From contig JAGVQF010000131.1 of NCBI GenBank assembly GCA_020051815.1, positions 1 through 11,717 of the forward strand: a stretch of 11,717 nt of DNA, read 5' to 3'. A model generated the notes under the pieces. The model worked only from the letters and a program-made list of their open reading frames with translations. It was not told where the DNA came from and did not search any database. Positions 1-8,206 of the stretch are shown piece after piece; position 1 is the first letter of the stretch, and each line of letters opens with the position of its first letter. This DNA comes from Candidatus Saganbacteria bacterium (GTDB lineage Bacteria > Margulisbacteria > WOR-1 > O2-12-FULL-45-9 > XYB2-FULL-48-7). A program made the position numbers and the translations under genes.

Positions 1-3000
1 ATCTCAAAAAGCTGGCTGTGTTTGGCGACGAATTGGGTGCCGTTCTCGATCGGCTTGCCGCTGTATTTGTCGTTGGCGTCGCGGTCGTGGGTCTTGCCGA
101 GTTGCAGGGACCAAGCGCGGAAAAGACCCGCCGGCGGACTGAGTTCGGAAAAGAGCTCGCGGGTGAGGCCGTAGAAATATGAATCGCGGAACTGGGCCGC
201 GATGGCGGGTGGGAAAACTTCGTCCGGATAGGTGGTGCCGGTCTGGCGCTGGCCGTGCACCACGCTGTGGTATTCGCCGTTAATAAACTCGGGCTGGCGC
301 ATAAACATGATCTCGATGCCGATCTTTTCGGTTTTGGAGAGGTCGGCGGGCAGAAATTTGCGCAGGGCATTATCGATATTTTCGGAGACGGTGCCCAGGT
401 CTTTCGTCTCAAACTTTGTATCGCCGTTAGCCGTTCGCCCCGGCTTATGAAAGCCCATGGCGTGGAACTGGCCGTCGGTCTTTTCGTAGCTTAGAAAATA
501 GGTCAGTTCGGGGAGCGCCTCGCCGGCCGGCAGAGCGATACTGAAGTATTTTGTCTGGCCGTTCTCGGTCAGCGCGATGGTTGCCCGGTCGGGCGTCGGG
601 ATATAAGAGACCGGTTTGGTCAGCGAAAGCGGCAGCCACTTTGTCGTCTTGCCGATCTTGACCCTGGCCGCGGAGGTGGGGATGGAAAAGAACATTTTGG
701 CCGGTGGCTCGCCCGCGAGCTCTTTGGGGCCACGATCGAGTATGACTTTTTCCACCCGCGTCAGGATCAGTTTGATCTCGCCCTGGCTTTTTTTGAGCTG
801 CGGGCGGTATTCCAAGGTCCCGTCATAATTGTTGGCTTCGTTTTGGTAAAACGCTGCCCGGCTCCCCATGCGTCTTTGGGGGTTGGCCAGGAACTTTTTG
901 CCTTCGAGATCGACGAGGTCGTCCACCGCCAGTGTCAGCCCTGTGTCTAGCCCATCCTCCCCAAAAAGCCGGAGCGTGCCGTCACCGTCAAAGGCGGCGG
1001 TCAGGTCCTCTTTTTCGAGCCGCCAGCTCAAGTCCTGATATTTCCCCTTGATGTTCACGTTGGGCAGGTCATAAAGATTGGCCGGCAGGGAATAGACAAA
1101 ATGCGGATCGTTCTCGACAGAATCGCGGCGGCGCAGTTTAACGAAGGCCAGCGCGCCGTTTGCCTCGCGCGTCACCTCGAGCACTTTTCTGGCTTCGGCC
1201 GGGCCGGCGAGCGAGCGCGGCAGGTCTTGCAGAGGCACGACCGCCTCAGAGCCGTCGCTGCGTCTGATATGAAGCAGGCCGTTCATCTTGAGCGCGCCCT
1301 GATTGATCTCTTGGGTGTGTTTATCGTCTTTGACCGGCGACCAGGTTTGGCCGGCCGGATCGTAGAATATCTTGCCGGAGGCGTTGATCTCCAACACCTC
1401 GAGCTTGGCGGCGGAATCTATACCCGCGAATTTCTTTTCGACGGGGAAGGTTTCGCAATTGGTCAGCAGGGTCGTAAAGGCGACCCGGTTGTTGTCGTCG
1501 GATGGCATAGAACGGACGATAAAATTGGGATTAAATGGCTGTTTGGCTTCACGGTCAAAATCGAGGAAAGCGAACCTCAACCGGTTATAGAGCTGATCGG
1601 CATCCGCGTCGGCCGGATCGCGGTAGTTGTCTGCATAGTCGGCCACGAGCCAGGTGGCGGCGCCGGCGCGGTTTTCCGAGCTGATCACCGACTGGGGGTC
1701 GGCAAAAACATCGAACCTGATGTCATATTCATGGCCGGCTTCGGTTATGGCTTTGATCTTATCTTTGGGATGCAGGTGGATGGGATACTCGGTCTTGACC
1801 CGGCCGAGATAGAGATGTCCCTTTGAAAAGGCCTCGAGATAACGCGCGCCGCGCTCATTGGTTTTTATCCGTCCGTAGGCGGTCTCTTTCCAGAAATCCT
1901 TGCCGTGAAAGCCCTCTTCCCGCTTGTCTTCTTTGATGAAGCTGTCGCGGCTCTCGGGATATGGGATATTCCACTCCCGGCCGTCCGCCGTGGTGTAGCG
2001 GAGGCCGACATAAGCCTCCTGGCGGCTCCAGCCCATGACCTGATTGATCGGGCGCGTCCGGTCAGGATTGGGGAAAGAGGCCTTGAGCGCGTCCTGATTG
2101 ACGACGCGCAGGAGCATGTCTTTGCGGGCGGTGTATTCGAGCTCGGCCTGCAGTTCGCGTTCGCTGTTAATGACGATAAAGGCCTCGTCGCAAACGTTAT
2201 AATTCTCGGCGGGGGCAAGGACAAGCGCCTCCGGTTTGTCGATAAACCAGAGCGCCCCGGCTTTGGCGAACCGGTCGTAATTTTTGCCGCCGTATTCGGC
2301 GCGGCCCCAGTCCCCAAAGGCCCGCTTAAAACCGGCCGGCTCCGGCTCGCCGGCGATCCAGGTCAAATTATCGCGGTCGATCGTTTGGCCATCCCAGTCG
2401 ATCAGGTGCCGCGGCGGCAGAATTGCCTCGTGGCTGTAAAAGCCGTGGACGCCAAAGAGCGCGTGGCCGGCGACGGTCAGGTCAAACTCTTTTTCGCGGG
2501 CTTCGGGCGGCGTGTTGTTGACGAGCTTGAGCCGGTTGGACATTGAGCGCGAGAAGGGGAAAATTTCCAGCATATCTTCCCGCCGGACCCAAAGATATTT
2601 ATGATTTTCTGGCTGACTGCCCGGCCGATGGTTGTAATTCGGATTTTTGATCCGGATATGGGTCGCCGGCACGTAATGGGCGGCTAGATCATAGCCGGTG
2701 TCTTCGGGCGAACTTCGCTCACGTTCCCTGAGCTGCCAGACCTGGTAGAGCGTGTCGCCCAGGCGGGTCTCCGGGGTCGAGAGGTTGGCGGTCTTGGTCC
2801 TATAGTTGTCGTCGGCGGCGTCGAGCTTGCGCAGATTGTGGACGATCTCGACCGAGAAAATGCCGAGCATTTCGCGATAGAGCTTATCGATCTCCTCATG
2901 ATTGAGGCCGCCCTGCGCGGCTTTTAACCGCAGGTCGCGGGCCTGTTCGCGGAAGAAGAGGCCGCGATACCTGACTGCCTCGTAAGTCATCCGGATAAAG

Positions 3001-5300
3001 GGCTCTTCGCCGTTAAGATCGAACCAGTTTTTTGTCTTTGTCGCCGTAACCGGATCCTGACCCTGCGCGATCATCTGCCGCAGGCGCGGGATGTAGGCCT
3101 TTGGGTCTTCGGTGTCATAATAGAGTTTGCCCAGCGCCTCGAATTCGCCGATCAGTGCTTCGGTCGCCGTTTCGATCTGTGCCGCCGTCGCGCCGGTTTC
3201 GGGCAATTCCAGATAATGTTCATGGAACCGGCCATAGATCCGGTCGCGCTCGGAGCGGATGAAATTGTGCGCCGCCTGGGCGTCGCGCAGGGTCTTGACG
3301 TTCTTGATATCGCCGTAGGGCGAGGTTTCGCCGCAGAGCTCGACCTCGACGAACGGATATTCCTGGATCAGCATGTTGACGAGCTTCGAAAAATTGCGCT
3401 CCGGTTCTTTGATATAAGCGATCATGCGGGCGCAGAAAGCGCTCATCTTTTTGCGCATGGAATCGGAGATATAGGGCTCTTCCTGGACATTGAAGAGTGA
3501 GCGCTTCTGGTTGATGGCCGAGCCGATGGCGGCGGTGCCGGAGTGCCAGTCGGCAAAGAGCGTCCAGCCGCCGATATAGGCGGTGGCCAGGTCGAAGAAA
3601 CAGGCGATTGGGTCTTTGACGCCCAAAGCGGTCAGAGAGAGCAGTCCGCCGTATTTAAGTGCCATGCCGAAGCCATATTCCACCCCCATCTGGTGGAGGG
3701 AAGAATACCTGATCCGGTTGGCCGTGCGGTAGGCGGAGCGTAATTTCTTGGCCAGGTCAGCTTCGTCCGCGCGCAAGCAGCGCGCGAGCCGCGCCCGCAG
3801 AGCCGAGGCCGCGTCGTCAGCCAGGCAGACGGCGAGATTGTCGAGCAGGAGACCTTCATTCTCCGGTTTTTCCAGAATGGCCGCCAAGATCTTTTCCAGC
3901 CGGGCGGGGTGTTTGTCTTTATTTTCCGGGTCGATCATGATCTTTTCGACTTCATACTGGAGCTCCGCGTCCGGGCTGTCTTTGACCAGCCGGCGCAGAT
4001 TATTTATCAAATCTGGAAAAGAGCTGTCTTCGTGACTATCGTTTATCGCCTCAATGACCAGTCGGGTTTTTTCGCCCTGGATCTGCTTAATAAGATTTTC
4101 ACTAAGAATTTTGAGCGCGTCGTTCCTGGACAGTTCTTTAGTGCCCGGGGCTTCGAGCTGGCGGATCCGCTCGCCGTCTTCGAGCCGGAAGTAGATCGAA
4201 TTGTCCGAGCCCTTTTCGGCCTGGATCTTGACCGTCCGGCCGTCTTTCAGGGTCGCTTCCCGGTAGTTCAAACGATCGATACGCTTCTTAATGCCGTTCG
4301 ACCACTTTTCGGTCAGCCGCTCGCGCCCGAAACTGTCGAGGGGATAGAAGCGCGCAATGAGGCCGCCGCCGAGAGCGGCCAAACCGGTCAGGGAGCTAAA
4401 ATAATGCTCAAACAGGGCGTCGACGCCGAAGAGCGTGAAAGTCAGCGACCGCCAGCCCACATAATTGATCTTGCTCAAGATCTGCGCGTTGGCCATGATC
4501 AGCCCCCATTTCAGCTGCCCTTTTTCGTAGGGCAGATGCAAGGTCGCCATCCTGGTGTCGCGCGCGCTTTTGATCTGCAGATAAGTGATCCCCGCCGTCA
4601 GAGCGGTCGCGCCGCCGATGAAGGGAAGAAAAACAGAGCTGAAAGCGTCTTTAAGGTTGACCCAGAAACCGCCGGTCGAGTCGTGGACGGCCACGCCGCC
4701 ATAGATCATATTGGCGGCGACAAAGACAGGCATCAAGAGTGTGCCGAATTTTAATATCTGACTCCACTTTGAATGGGGATCTTGGATCTGGTGGGCAAAC
4801 AGGGTGCAGGTGATCGAGGCGGCCGCGCCGGGAGCGAGCAGCCAGAAAGCGGAGACGCCGGAAAGTGTCAGCCCGATGGCGGCCGCGCCGACCGAGGCGC
4901 TCGCCATGGCGAACTTGAAGGCCGAATAGTTCTCGACCGAGGCCGCCAGGTCCGACTGGATGGTGTAATAGGTATTTTCCAGCCCGGAGGCGATGTTTGA
5001 GAGCGCGACGTCCGTGCCGTCGAAGAGAGGCGAGACCTGTTCGGCTTTGATCCGGCCAAGCATGTGGGATTGGATCCCGCTGATATCGGAGAGCCCGGCG
5101 CGGTAGCCCGATTTCAATATACCCTGATTAACCAGCAGGTCGAGAACCTGATCGGGCGAGCCGGTGGCCGGGCGCAATTCGCGCAGGCCGGCGGCAAGAT
5201 TGTTCCGGTCGACAAGGCCGCACTTTGAATAAAGCCGTGTGACTTTTTCGGAGTAAATATTTTGTAGCCGGTGCACTTGAGCGCTCATTTTACCGTTCAT
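1..5300 (-). CDS. Giant multi-pass membrane protein of unknown function (C-terminus outside window)
   Basis: Read on the minus strand, the frame from the ATG at 5300 stays open to the window edge, giving at least 1766 residues without a stop. I do not recognise the family. Residues 1-125 are soluble and helix-rich. Hydrophobic segments follow at about 128-168 (probably two), 184-205, 221-242 and 286-317. Residues 320-530 are charged and helical, with a second hydrophobic patch at about 545-583. Beyond about residue 600 the protein is soluble, first helical and then, from roughly 900 on, rich in short aromatic and Gly/Asp segments that look beta-structured. ATG 5300 is chosen because the two ATGs just upstream (5310, 5321) hit stops at once. 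Its ribosome site (AAAGGG, 12 nt away) is poor; ATG 5288 is an alternative. It follows the terminator at 5375-5408, so it is probably its own transcription unit. The setting suggests a cell-envelope or glycan role, but nothing in the sequence proves one. Confidence 0.85.
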   Translation of the reverse strand, partial: MNGKMSAQVHRLQNIYSEKVTRLYSKCGLVDRNNLAAGLRELRPATGSPDQVLDLLVNQGILKSGYRAGLSDISGIQSHMLGRIKAEQVSPLFDGTDVALSNIASGLENTYYTIQSDLAASVENYSAFKFAMASASVGAAAIGLTLSGVSAFWLLAPGAAASITCTLFAHQIQDPHSKWSQILKFGTLLMPVFVAANMIYGGVAVHDSTGGFWVNLKDAFSSVFLPFIGGATALTAGITYLQIKSARDTRMATLHLPYEKGQLKWGLIMANAQILSKINYVGWRSLTFTLFGVDALFEHYFSSLTGLAALGGGLIARFYPLDSFGRERLTEKWSNGIKKRIDRLNYREATLKDGRTVKIQAEKGSDNSIYFRLEDGERIRQLEAPGTKELSRNDALKILSENLIKQIQGEKTRLVIEAINDSHEDSSFPDLINNLRRLVKDSPDAELQYEVEKIMIDPENKDKHPARLEKILAAILEKPENEGLLLDNLAVCLADDAASALRARLARCLRADEADLAKKLRSAYRTANRIRYSSLHQMGVEYGFGMALKYGGLLSLTALGVKDPIACFFDLATAYIGGWTLFADWHSGTAAIGSAINQKRSLFNVQEEPYISDSMRKKMSAFCARMIAYIKEPERNFSKLVNMLIQEYPFVEVELCGETSPYGDIKNVKTLRDAQAAHNFIRSERDRIYGRFHEHYLELPETGATAAQIETATEALIGEFEALGKLYYDTEDPKAYIPRLRQMIAQGQDPVTATKTKNWFDLNGEEPFIRMTYEAVRYRGLFFREQARDLRLKAAQGGLNHEEIDKLYREMLGIFSVEIVHNLRKLDAADDNYRTKTANLSTPETRLGDTLYQVWQLRERERSSPEDTGYDLAAHYVPATHIRIKNPNYNHRPGSQPENHKYLWVRREDMLEIFPFSRSMSNRLKLVNNTPPEAREKEFDLTVAGHALFGVHGFYSHEAILPPRHLIDWDGQTIDRDNLTWIAGEPEPAGFKRAFGDWGRAEYGGKNYDRFAKAGALWFIDKPEALVLAPAENYNVCDEAFIVINSERELQAELEYTARKDMLLRVVNQDALKASFPNPDRTRPINQVMGWSRQEAYVGLRYTTADGREWNIPYPESRDSFIKEDKREEGFHGKDFWKETAYGRIKTNERGARYLEAFSKGHLYLGRVKTEYPIHLHPKDKIKAITEAGHEYDIRFDVFADPQSVISSENRAGAATWLVADYADNYRDPADADADQLYNRLRFAFLDFDREAKQPFNPNFIVRSMPSDDNNRVAFTTLLTNCETFPVEKKFAGIDSAAKLEVLEINASGKIFYDPAGQTWSPVKDDKHTQEINQGALKMNGLLHIRRSDGSEAVVPLQDLPRSLAGPAEARKVLEVTREANGALAFVKLRRRDSVENDPHFVYSLPANLYDLPNVNIKGKYQDLSWRLEKEDLTAAFDGDGTLRLFGEDGLDTGLTLAVDDLVDLEGKKFLANPQRRMGSRAAFYQNEANNYDGTLEYRPQLKKSQGEIKLILTRVEKVILDRGPKELAGEPPAKMFFSIPTSAARVKIGKTTKWLPLSLTKPVSYIPTPDRATIALTENGQTKYFSIALPAGEALPELTYFLSYEKTDGQFHAMGFHKPGRTANGDTKFETKDLGTVSENIDNALRKFLPADLSKTEKIGIEIMFMRQPEFINGEYHSVVHGQRQTGTTYPDEVFPPAIAAQFRDSYFYGLTRELFSELSPPAGLFRAWSLQLGKTHDRDANDKYSGKPIENGTQFVAKHSQLFE

Positions 5301-5333
5301 TTTATTTCATTGCCCTTTCATGTCTTCCAATAT

Positions 5334-5363
5334 ATTATCGGCAAAAAGTGGGGAAAATTTCAG
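5334..5363 (-). promoter_or_regulatory. Sigma-70-like promoter candidate for the giant gene
   Basis: On the minus strand, CTGAAA (5358-5363, 4 of 6 matches to TTGACA) and GATAAT (5334-5339, 5 of 6 to TATAAT) are 18 bp apart. This predicts a leader of about 27 nt before the ATG at 5300. It lies between the upstream operon's terminator and the giant gene, where a promoter would be needed. The same arrangement recurs at 10625-10654. Confidence 0.45.
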
Positions 5364-5374
5364 AGGAAAAAATA

Positions 5375-5408
5375 AAAAGGGGCCCCCAAAAAAGCGAGGG
5401 CCCCTTTT
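5375..5408 (-). terminator. Rho-independent terminator of the GH16 operon
   Basis: A perfect 11-bp stem (AAAAGGGGCCC with GGGCCCCTTTT) encloses a 12-nt loop. In the minus-strand transcript it is followed by a T-rich tract (TTTTT, A, then TTTTTT). It begins 11 nt past the stop codon at 5420. Because A/T tracts flank both sides it could also act on the opposite strand, but no plus-strand gene reads into it. Confidence 0.9.
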
Positions 5409-5419
5409 ATCAGGAAAAC

Positions 5420-5815
5420 TTAAAAGTCCCCTGGGATGTCCACGTCAAACTTGATTTCAATAGTTTGGCTGGTGGCCGGGTTATTGACTTTTATGCGTGC
5501 GAACTCGTAAGGGTATTCAAGGGAATGATGGAACCAACCCTTAACGGTGATCGATTTGGCTCCGGGCGCGATGTCGAACGGCGAGCCCTGAGGCCAGCTT
5601 CTATCGGTGAAAACGTCAAGTTTTCCCTTGGTAAAACCGGCGGGGACGGGCTGTTTCAGGTTAACCGTGATCTTGAGTTCCGGGCTGCCGTCGCTTCCCT
5701 TCTGGCCGGTCGCTTCCACTTTTGGCGTCCCTTCAATTTCAAGGGCCGGGACGTCAACCGCTGCTACGGCCGCGAGAGCAAACATTCTTACTGCTGTCGG
5801 CATAGTTATTGTCAT
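5420..5815 (-). CDS. Small probably exported protein: stand-alone copy of the GH16 C-terminal domain
   Basis: This 131-residue protein begins with a short signal-like segment: Arg10, then a hydrophobic run at 11-20, with a possible cleavage region at 18-24. Residues 34-131 are one domain that aligns with residues 259-357 of the neighbouring GH16 protein. By eye, about 39 of 82 positions from the shared PxPAG motif to the end are identical, including PFDI, HH, NPAT and TIEIKFD. The alternating polar/hydrophobic pattern suggests a beta-sandwich. I do not recognise a named family. The gene begins 27 nt after the GH16 stop, has a very strong ribosome site and is followed by a terminator, so it is the second gene of a two-gene operon. 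It may bind the same glycan or partner as the GH16 domain, which is inference. The signal peptide is weak, so export is uncertain. Confidence 0.85.
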   Translation of the reverse strand: MTITMPTAVRMFALAAVAAVDVPALEIEGTPKVEATGQKGSDGSPELKITVNLKQPVPAGFTKGKLDVFTDRSWPQGSPFDIAPGAKSITVKGWFHHSLEYPYEFARIKVNNPATSQTIEIKFDVDIPGDF

Positions 5816-5822
5816 AAATATT

Positions 5823-5832
5823 TCACCTCCTT
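5823..5832 (-). promoter_or_regulatory. Near-perfect Shine-Dalgarno site (AAGGAGGTGA)
   Basis: In the transcript, AAGGAGGTGA matches the anti-Shine-Dalgarno sequence over ten bases, with GGAGG ending 10 nt before the ATG at 5815. It lies in the 27-nt gap after the GH16 stop. It is much stronger than the GH16 gene's own site, so the small protein may be made in excess over the enzyme. Confidence 0.85.
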
Positions 5833-5842
5833 TTTGTCGATA

Positions 5843-6916
5843 TTATTCATAGCCGGGGATCGGCAGGTCGAATTTGATCTCAATCGTATGTTTGGTTGCC
5901 GGATTGTGGATCTTTAACAGGGCGTACTCACCGCTTGACTGCCGGAGAGGATGATGCAAAAATCCCTCGACGGTGACGGCGGTGTCGCCCGGTTTGATGT
6001 CGAAAGGGCCGCCCTGGACATAGCATTTACCGGTACAGATCTCGAGCTTGGCTTTTATATATCCGGCCGGTATCGGCTGGAAGAACTCAACGGTCGCGCG
6101 GATCAATTTTGCGCCGTCGGCGCCGAGTTTGCCGGTTTTTTCTGAAGTGACATTTTTGACCCAGGCGCTGGTTTGAGCCGGGGTTTCCGGGGCCGGCGGT
6201 TTGTAAACGGTAGTTTTATCCGGGGGAGAGTATTTTAGCCAATCGTATTGAGCGGTCACCGGCGCTCCAGGATAGGCAAAAGTCCCGGACCAATCATCCA
6301 GGCCGAGAGCCGGCCACAGATTAGCGATGATCCGGCCTGGACGGCCGGGCAGGTCGGTCGGCGAGCCGGTGACGGTCCGCACTTTTTGCCCGTCGACAAA
6401 ATAGCTGATATGATCTCCGGCCCATTCAAAACCGTAGTTGTGAAAATCCCGGCTGGCATCAAACTTCAGGGGGATCATTTGTTCGTGGAGACCTTCCCCC
6501 AGATTGAAATAATTGGTTTGGACCTGGCGGGGAGCCCTGCCTAAAAATTCAAACACAATCTCATCGCCGGCGCCATTGTTGATAAAAAACGAAGTGACAA
6601 GGCCGTCGCCCCTGGCCGCCTTCAGCCTGGCTTCGAAATAACCGTAGAGAAAGGACTCCTGCGCCGAACGATATTCGCCCGAAGCATAAGGCTTGCCTTC
6701 GCAATGTTCTGGACAACCCTCATTGTCCACCGCCAGGGTCATGATCCCATTATTAAAAGAAATATTGTCGTACTGCCAGACAGTGTTAAAACGGGGGTCT
6801 TTATTTTGCCAGCTGGCGGTTTCCCAGCTGTCGCGTTCGTGTTTGTCTAAATTGTTGACCAGCGCGGGCGGCCAGTTAATTAGAGCAACACTTGATGTTT
6901 GAGCTATCACAGGCAT
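5843..6916 (-). CDS. GH16 licheninase-like protein with extra C-terminal domain
   Basis: The protein has 357 residues. Residues 28-231 match the GH16 fold of Bacillus-type beta-1,3-1,4-glucanases from memory: YGYFEARLK at 91-99, the catalytic strand at 118-126, HNYGFEW at 159-165, YFVDGQ at 172-177, and a closing NLW...DDW...YDWLKY at 199-229. The family acts by retaining hydrolysis with two glutamates in E-x-D-x-(x)-E. Here the strand reads DEIVFEFLG: Glu119 and Glu123 are kept, but the middle Asp is Val121. Residues 232-255 are a Pro/Thr linker. Residues 259-357 are a domain repeated in the next gene. ATG 6916 has an AAAGAG site 7 nt upstream; no ATG, GTG or TTG lies between it and the upstream in-frame stop. 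No convincing signal peptide follows, which is odd for this family. The fold is near certain; activity and substrate are not. Confidence 0.93.
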   Translation of the reverse strand: MPVIAQTSSVALINWPPALVNNLDKHERDSWETASWQNKDPRFNTVWQYDNISFNNGIMTLAVDNEGCPEHCEGKPYASGEYRSAQESFLYGYFEARLKAARGDGLVTSFFINNGAGDEIVFEFLGRAPRQVQTNYFNLGEGLHEQMIPLKFDASRDFHNYGFEWAGDHISYFVDGQKVRTVTGSPTDLPGRPGRIIANLWPALGLDDWSGTFAYPGAPVTAQYDWLKYSPPDKTTVYKPPAPETPAQTSAWVKNVTSEKTGKLGADGAKLIRATVEFFQPIPAGYIKAKLEICTGKCYVQGGPFDIKPGDTAVTVEGFLHHPLRQSSGEYALLKIHNPATKHTIEIKFDLPIPGYE

Positions 6917-6969
6917 AGTAATTCTCTTTCGTGCCTTTCTCCAGGAAATTTCAGTTTATTTTTGGCCCG

Positions 6970-6998
6970 TTCAAAGTAGTGCGAGATTATCCTAAAAT
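6970..6998 (+). promoter_or_regulatory. Promoter candidate for the GH3 gene
   Basis: TTCAAA (6970-6975, 4 of 6) and TAAAAT (6993-6998, 5 of 6) are 17 bp apart. The predicted start near 7005 leaves a short leader that still includes the AGGAGG ribosome site at 7014-7019. It overlaps the oppositely directed candidate for the GH16 operon. Confidence 0.45.
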
Positions 6999-7015
6999 AT
7001 GCGATAATTTAACAG
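6986..7015 (-). promoter_or_regulatory. Promoter candidate for the GH16 operon
   Basis: On the minus strand, GATAAT (6986-6991) is preceded by CTGTTA (7010-7015, only 3 of 6) with an 18-bp spacer. This would give a leader of about 60 nt. The -10 matches the two better minus-strand candidates in this window, but the -35 is weak. Confidence 0.3.
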
Positions 7016-7025
7016 GAGGCAACAT

Positions 7026-8174
7026 ATGGGCGGAATTAATGAAATTCAACCCGGGTCATCTTTTGCAGCCAAAAGATCGCTCATAACCCGAGAGGTCACA
7101 AAATCGGAAGCGGCTCAAGCGGACAGAAAACCACTTTCCCTGCGGGAGAAGTGCGAGCTGATTGTCATAACTGGAGTTGGTTTTTGGACTACCGAAGCGG
7201 AATCAGCGGCCTGGCAAAGGGTGGGATTCGGCAATTACCACATTTACGGCGGCATGAAATTTAGCCAGACAAAGTTGAACCAGTTGCATAAGGACATCGA
7301 GAAGAGCCATCTGCCACCAAGCATTGTTACGATGGACAAAGAAGGGGGGACAATCGGCCCCTGGCAGCATGATAGCGTTGAAGGGGGGATAAAATTCTGG
7401 TTGGGAGCTTTAGCCGTGCGGGCCACCCCAGCTGACACCCAACGGGTCGCCGAGCTTATGGGCCGGGAATTATCGCTTAATGGGATCAACTTAAACCTGG
7501 CGCCGATGGTTGATCTGCAGGATGCTGACCGGCCAATCGACGCGTGGAATTATCAGGCCTTAACCAGGGCGGCCGCATTATTTGTCAAAGGGATGACGGC
7601 GGCCGGAGTGGGGACGTGCGCGAAACATTTCCCTGACGGGTCTAAGATCGGCAATACCCATAAGGGTCGCGTGGCTGATGCCAGGACCAAGCAGGAATTA
7701 AAAATAAACGAAAGATACAAGCCATTAATTGCCGCCGGTGTGCCGGCAATTATGATGTCACATGTTGTTTTCCAAAATATCGATCCGGCAATGCCGGCAA
7801 CACTCTCAAAAATGACCCTGGCAATTTTACGCCAGGACTTGGGCTTTAAAGGCCTAATCATCACTGATGCCATGGAAATGAAAGCGATCTCTGTCCTGGG
7901 CTTGTCATCCGCCGAAGCGGCAATTCTCGCCTTTGAAGCCGGCGCGGATTTGATCTTGGGCGGAACAGATGATGCAAGAGAAATTGGGGACGCTCTTTAC
8001 AAGGCAGTCAGGAATGGCAGGATATCTGAATCAAGATTAGATGAGACTGTAGCACGCATTCAAGAATTCTCCGATCGATTCCCGATCAAAAAAATGGCCG
8101 ACAACCAAGCCGCCGAGCTTGGTGAACTGCAAAAACAGGCGGCCGAGCTCTACGCGAGCATCTTTGGGAAATGA
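7026..8174 (+). CDS. GH3 family, NagZ-like beta-N-acetylhexosaminidase homologue
   Basis: The 382-residue protein carries GH3 landmarks. These are MDKEGG at 103-108 (NagZ DQEGG region), KHFP at 200-203, MSHVVF at 244-249, PATLS at 257-261, and LGFKGLIITDAMEMKA at 272-287, where Asp281 is the expected nucleophile. Single-domain GH3 enzymes of this type remove terminal beta-linked GlcNAc, for example from muropeptides; some relatives use glucose. The loop after KHFP is altered: family PGHG is PDGSKIG, and the D-S-H acid/base dyad appears as Asn210-Thr211-His212. Residues 1-37 are a polar tail before the fold, with no signal peptide. The start is fixed by AGGAGG 6 nt before ATG 7026. It is the only plus-strand gene here, divergent from the GH16 operon and convergent with the gene ending at 8207. 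Family assignment is firm; activity and substrate are open. Confidence 0.93.
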   Translation: MGGINEIQPGSSFAAKRSLITREVTKSEAAQADRKPLSLREKCELIVITGVGFWTTEAESAAWQRVGFGNYHIYGGMKFSQTKLNQLHKDIEKSHLPPSIVTMDKEGGTIGPWQHDSVEGGIKFWLGALAVRATPADTQRVAELMGRELSLNGINLNLAPMVDLQDADRPIDAWNYQALTRAAALFVKGMTAAGVGTCAKHFPDGSKIGNTHKGRVADARTKQELKINERYKPLIAAGVPAIMMSHVVFQNIDPAMPATLSKMTLAILRQDLGFKGLIITDAMEMKAISVLGLSSAEAAILAFEAGADLILGGTDDAREIGDALYKAVRNGRISESRLDETVARIQEFSDRFPIKKMADNQAAELGELQKQAAELYASIFGK

Positions 8175-8206
8175 TTGTACGGCCGGGAATATTTGCCGGA
8201 GATCGC

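Noticed and set aside
1101..1826. 241-codon plus-strand open frame
   Set aside because: It lies wholly inside the giant minus-strand frame, has no ribosome site, and its translation is an antisense shadow of a coherent protein.
3909..4754. 281-codon plus-strand open frame
   Set aside because: It is antisense to the charged and membrane segments of the giant protein; GC-rich codons leave the opposite strand open.
1..5300. Cyclic beta-1,2-glucan synthase-like identity for the giant protein
   Set aside because: Size and membrane layout are suggestive, but I found no family glycosyltransferase or phosphorylase motif.
5348..5917. 189-codon plus-strand open frame across the terminator and small gene
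   Set aside because: It runs through a terminator stem and antisense to two genes whose homologous domains confirm the minus-strand reading.
8175..8206. Terminator between the convergent GH3 and beta-sandwich genes
   Set aside because: Only a 4-bp CCGG pairing and no T-run on either strand.
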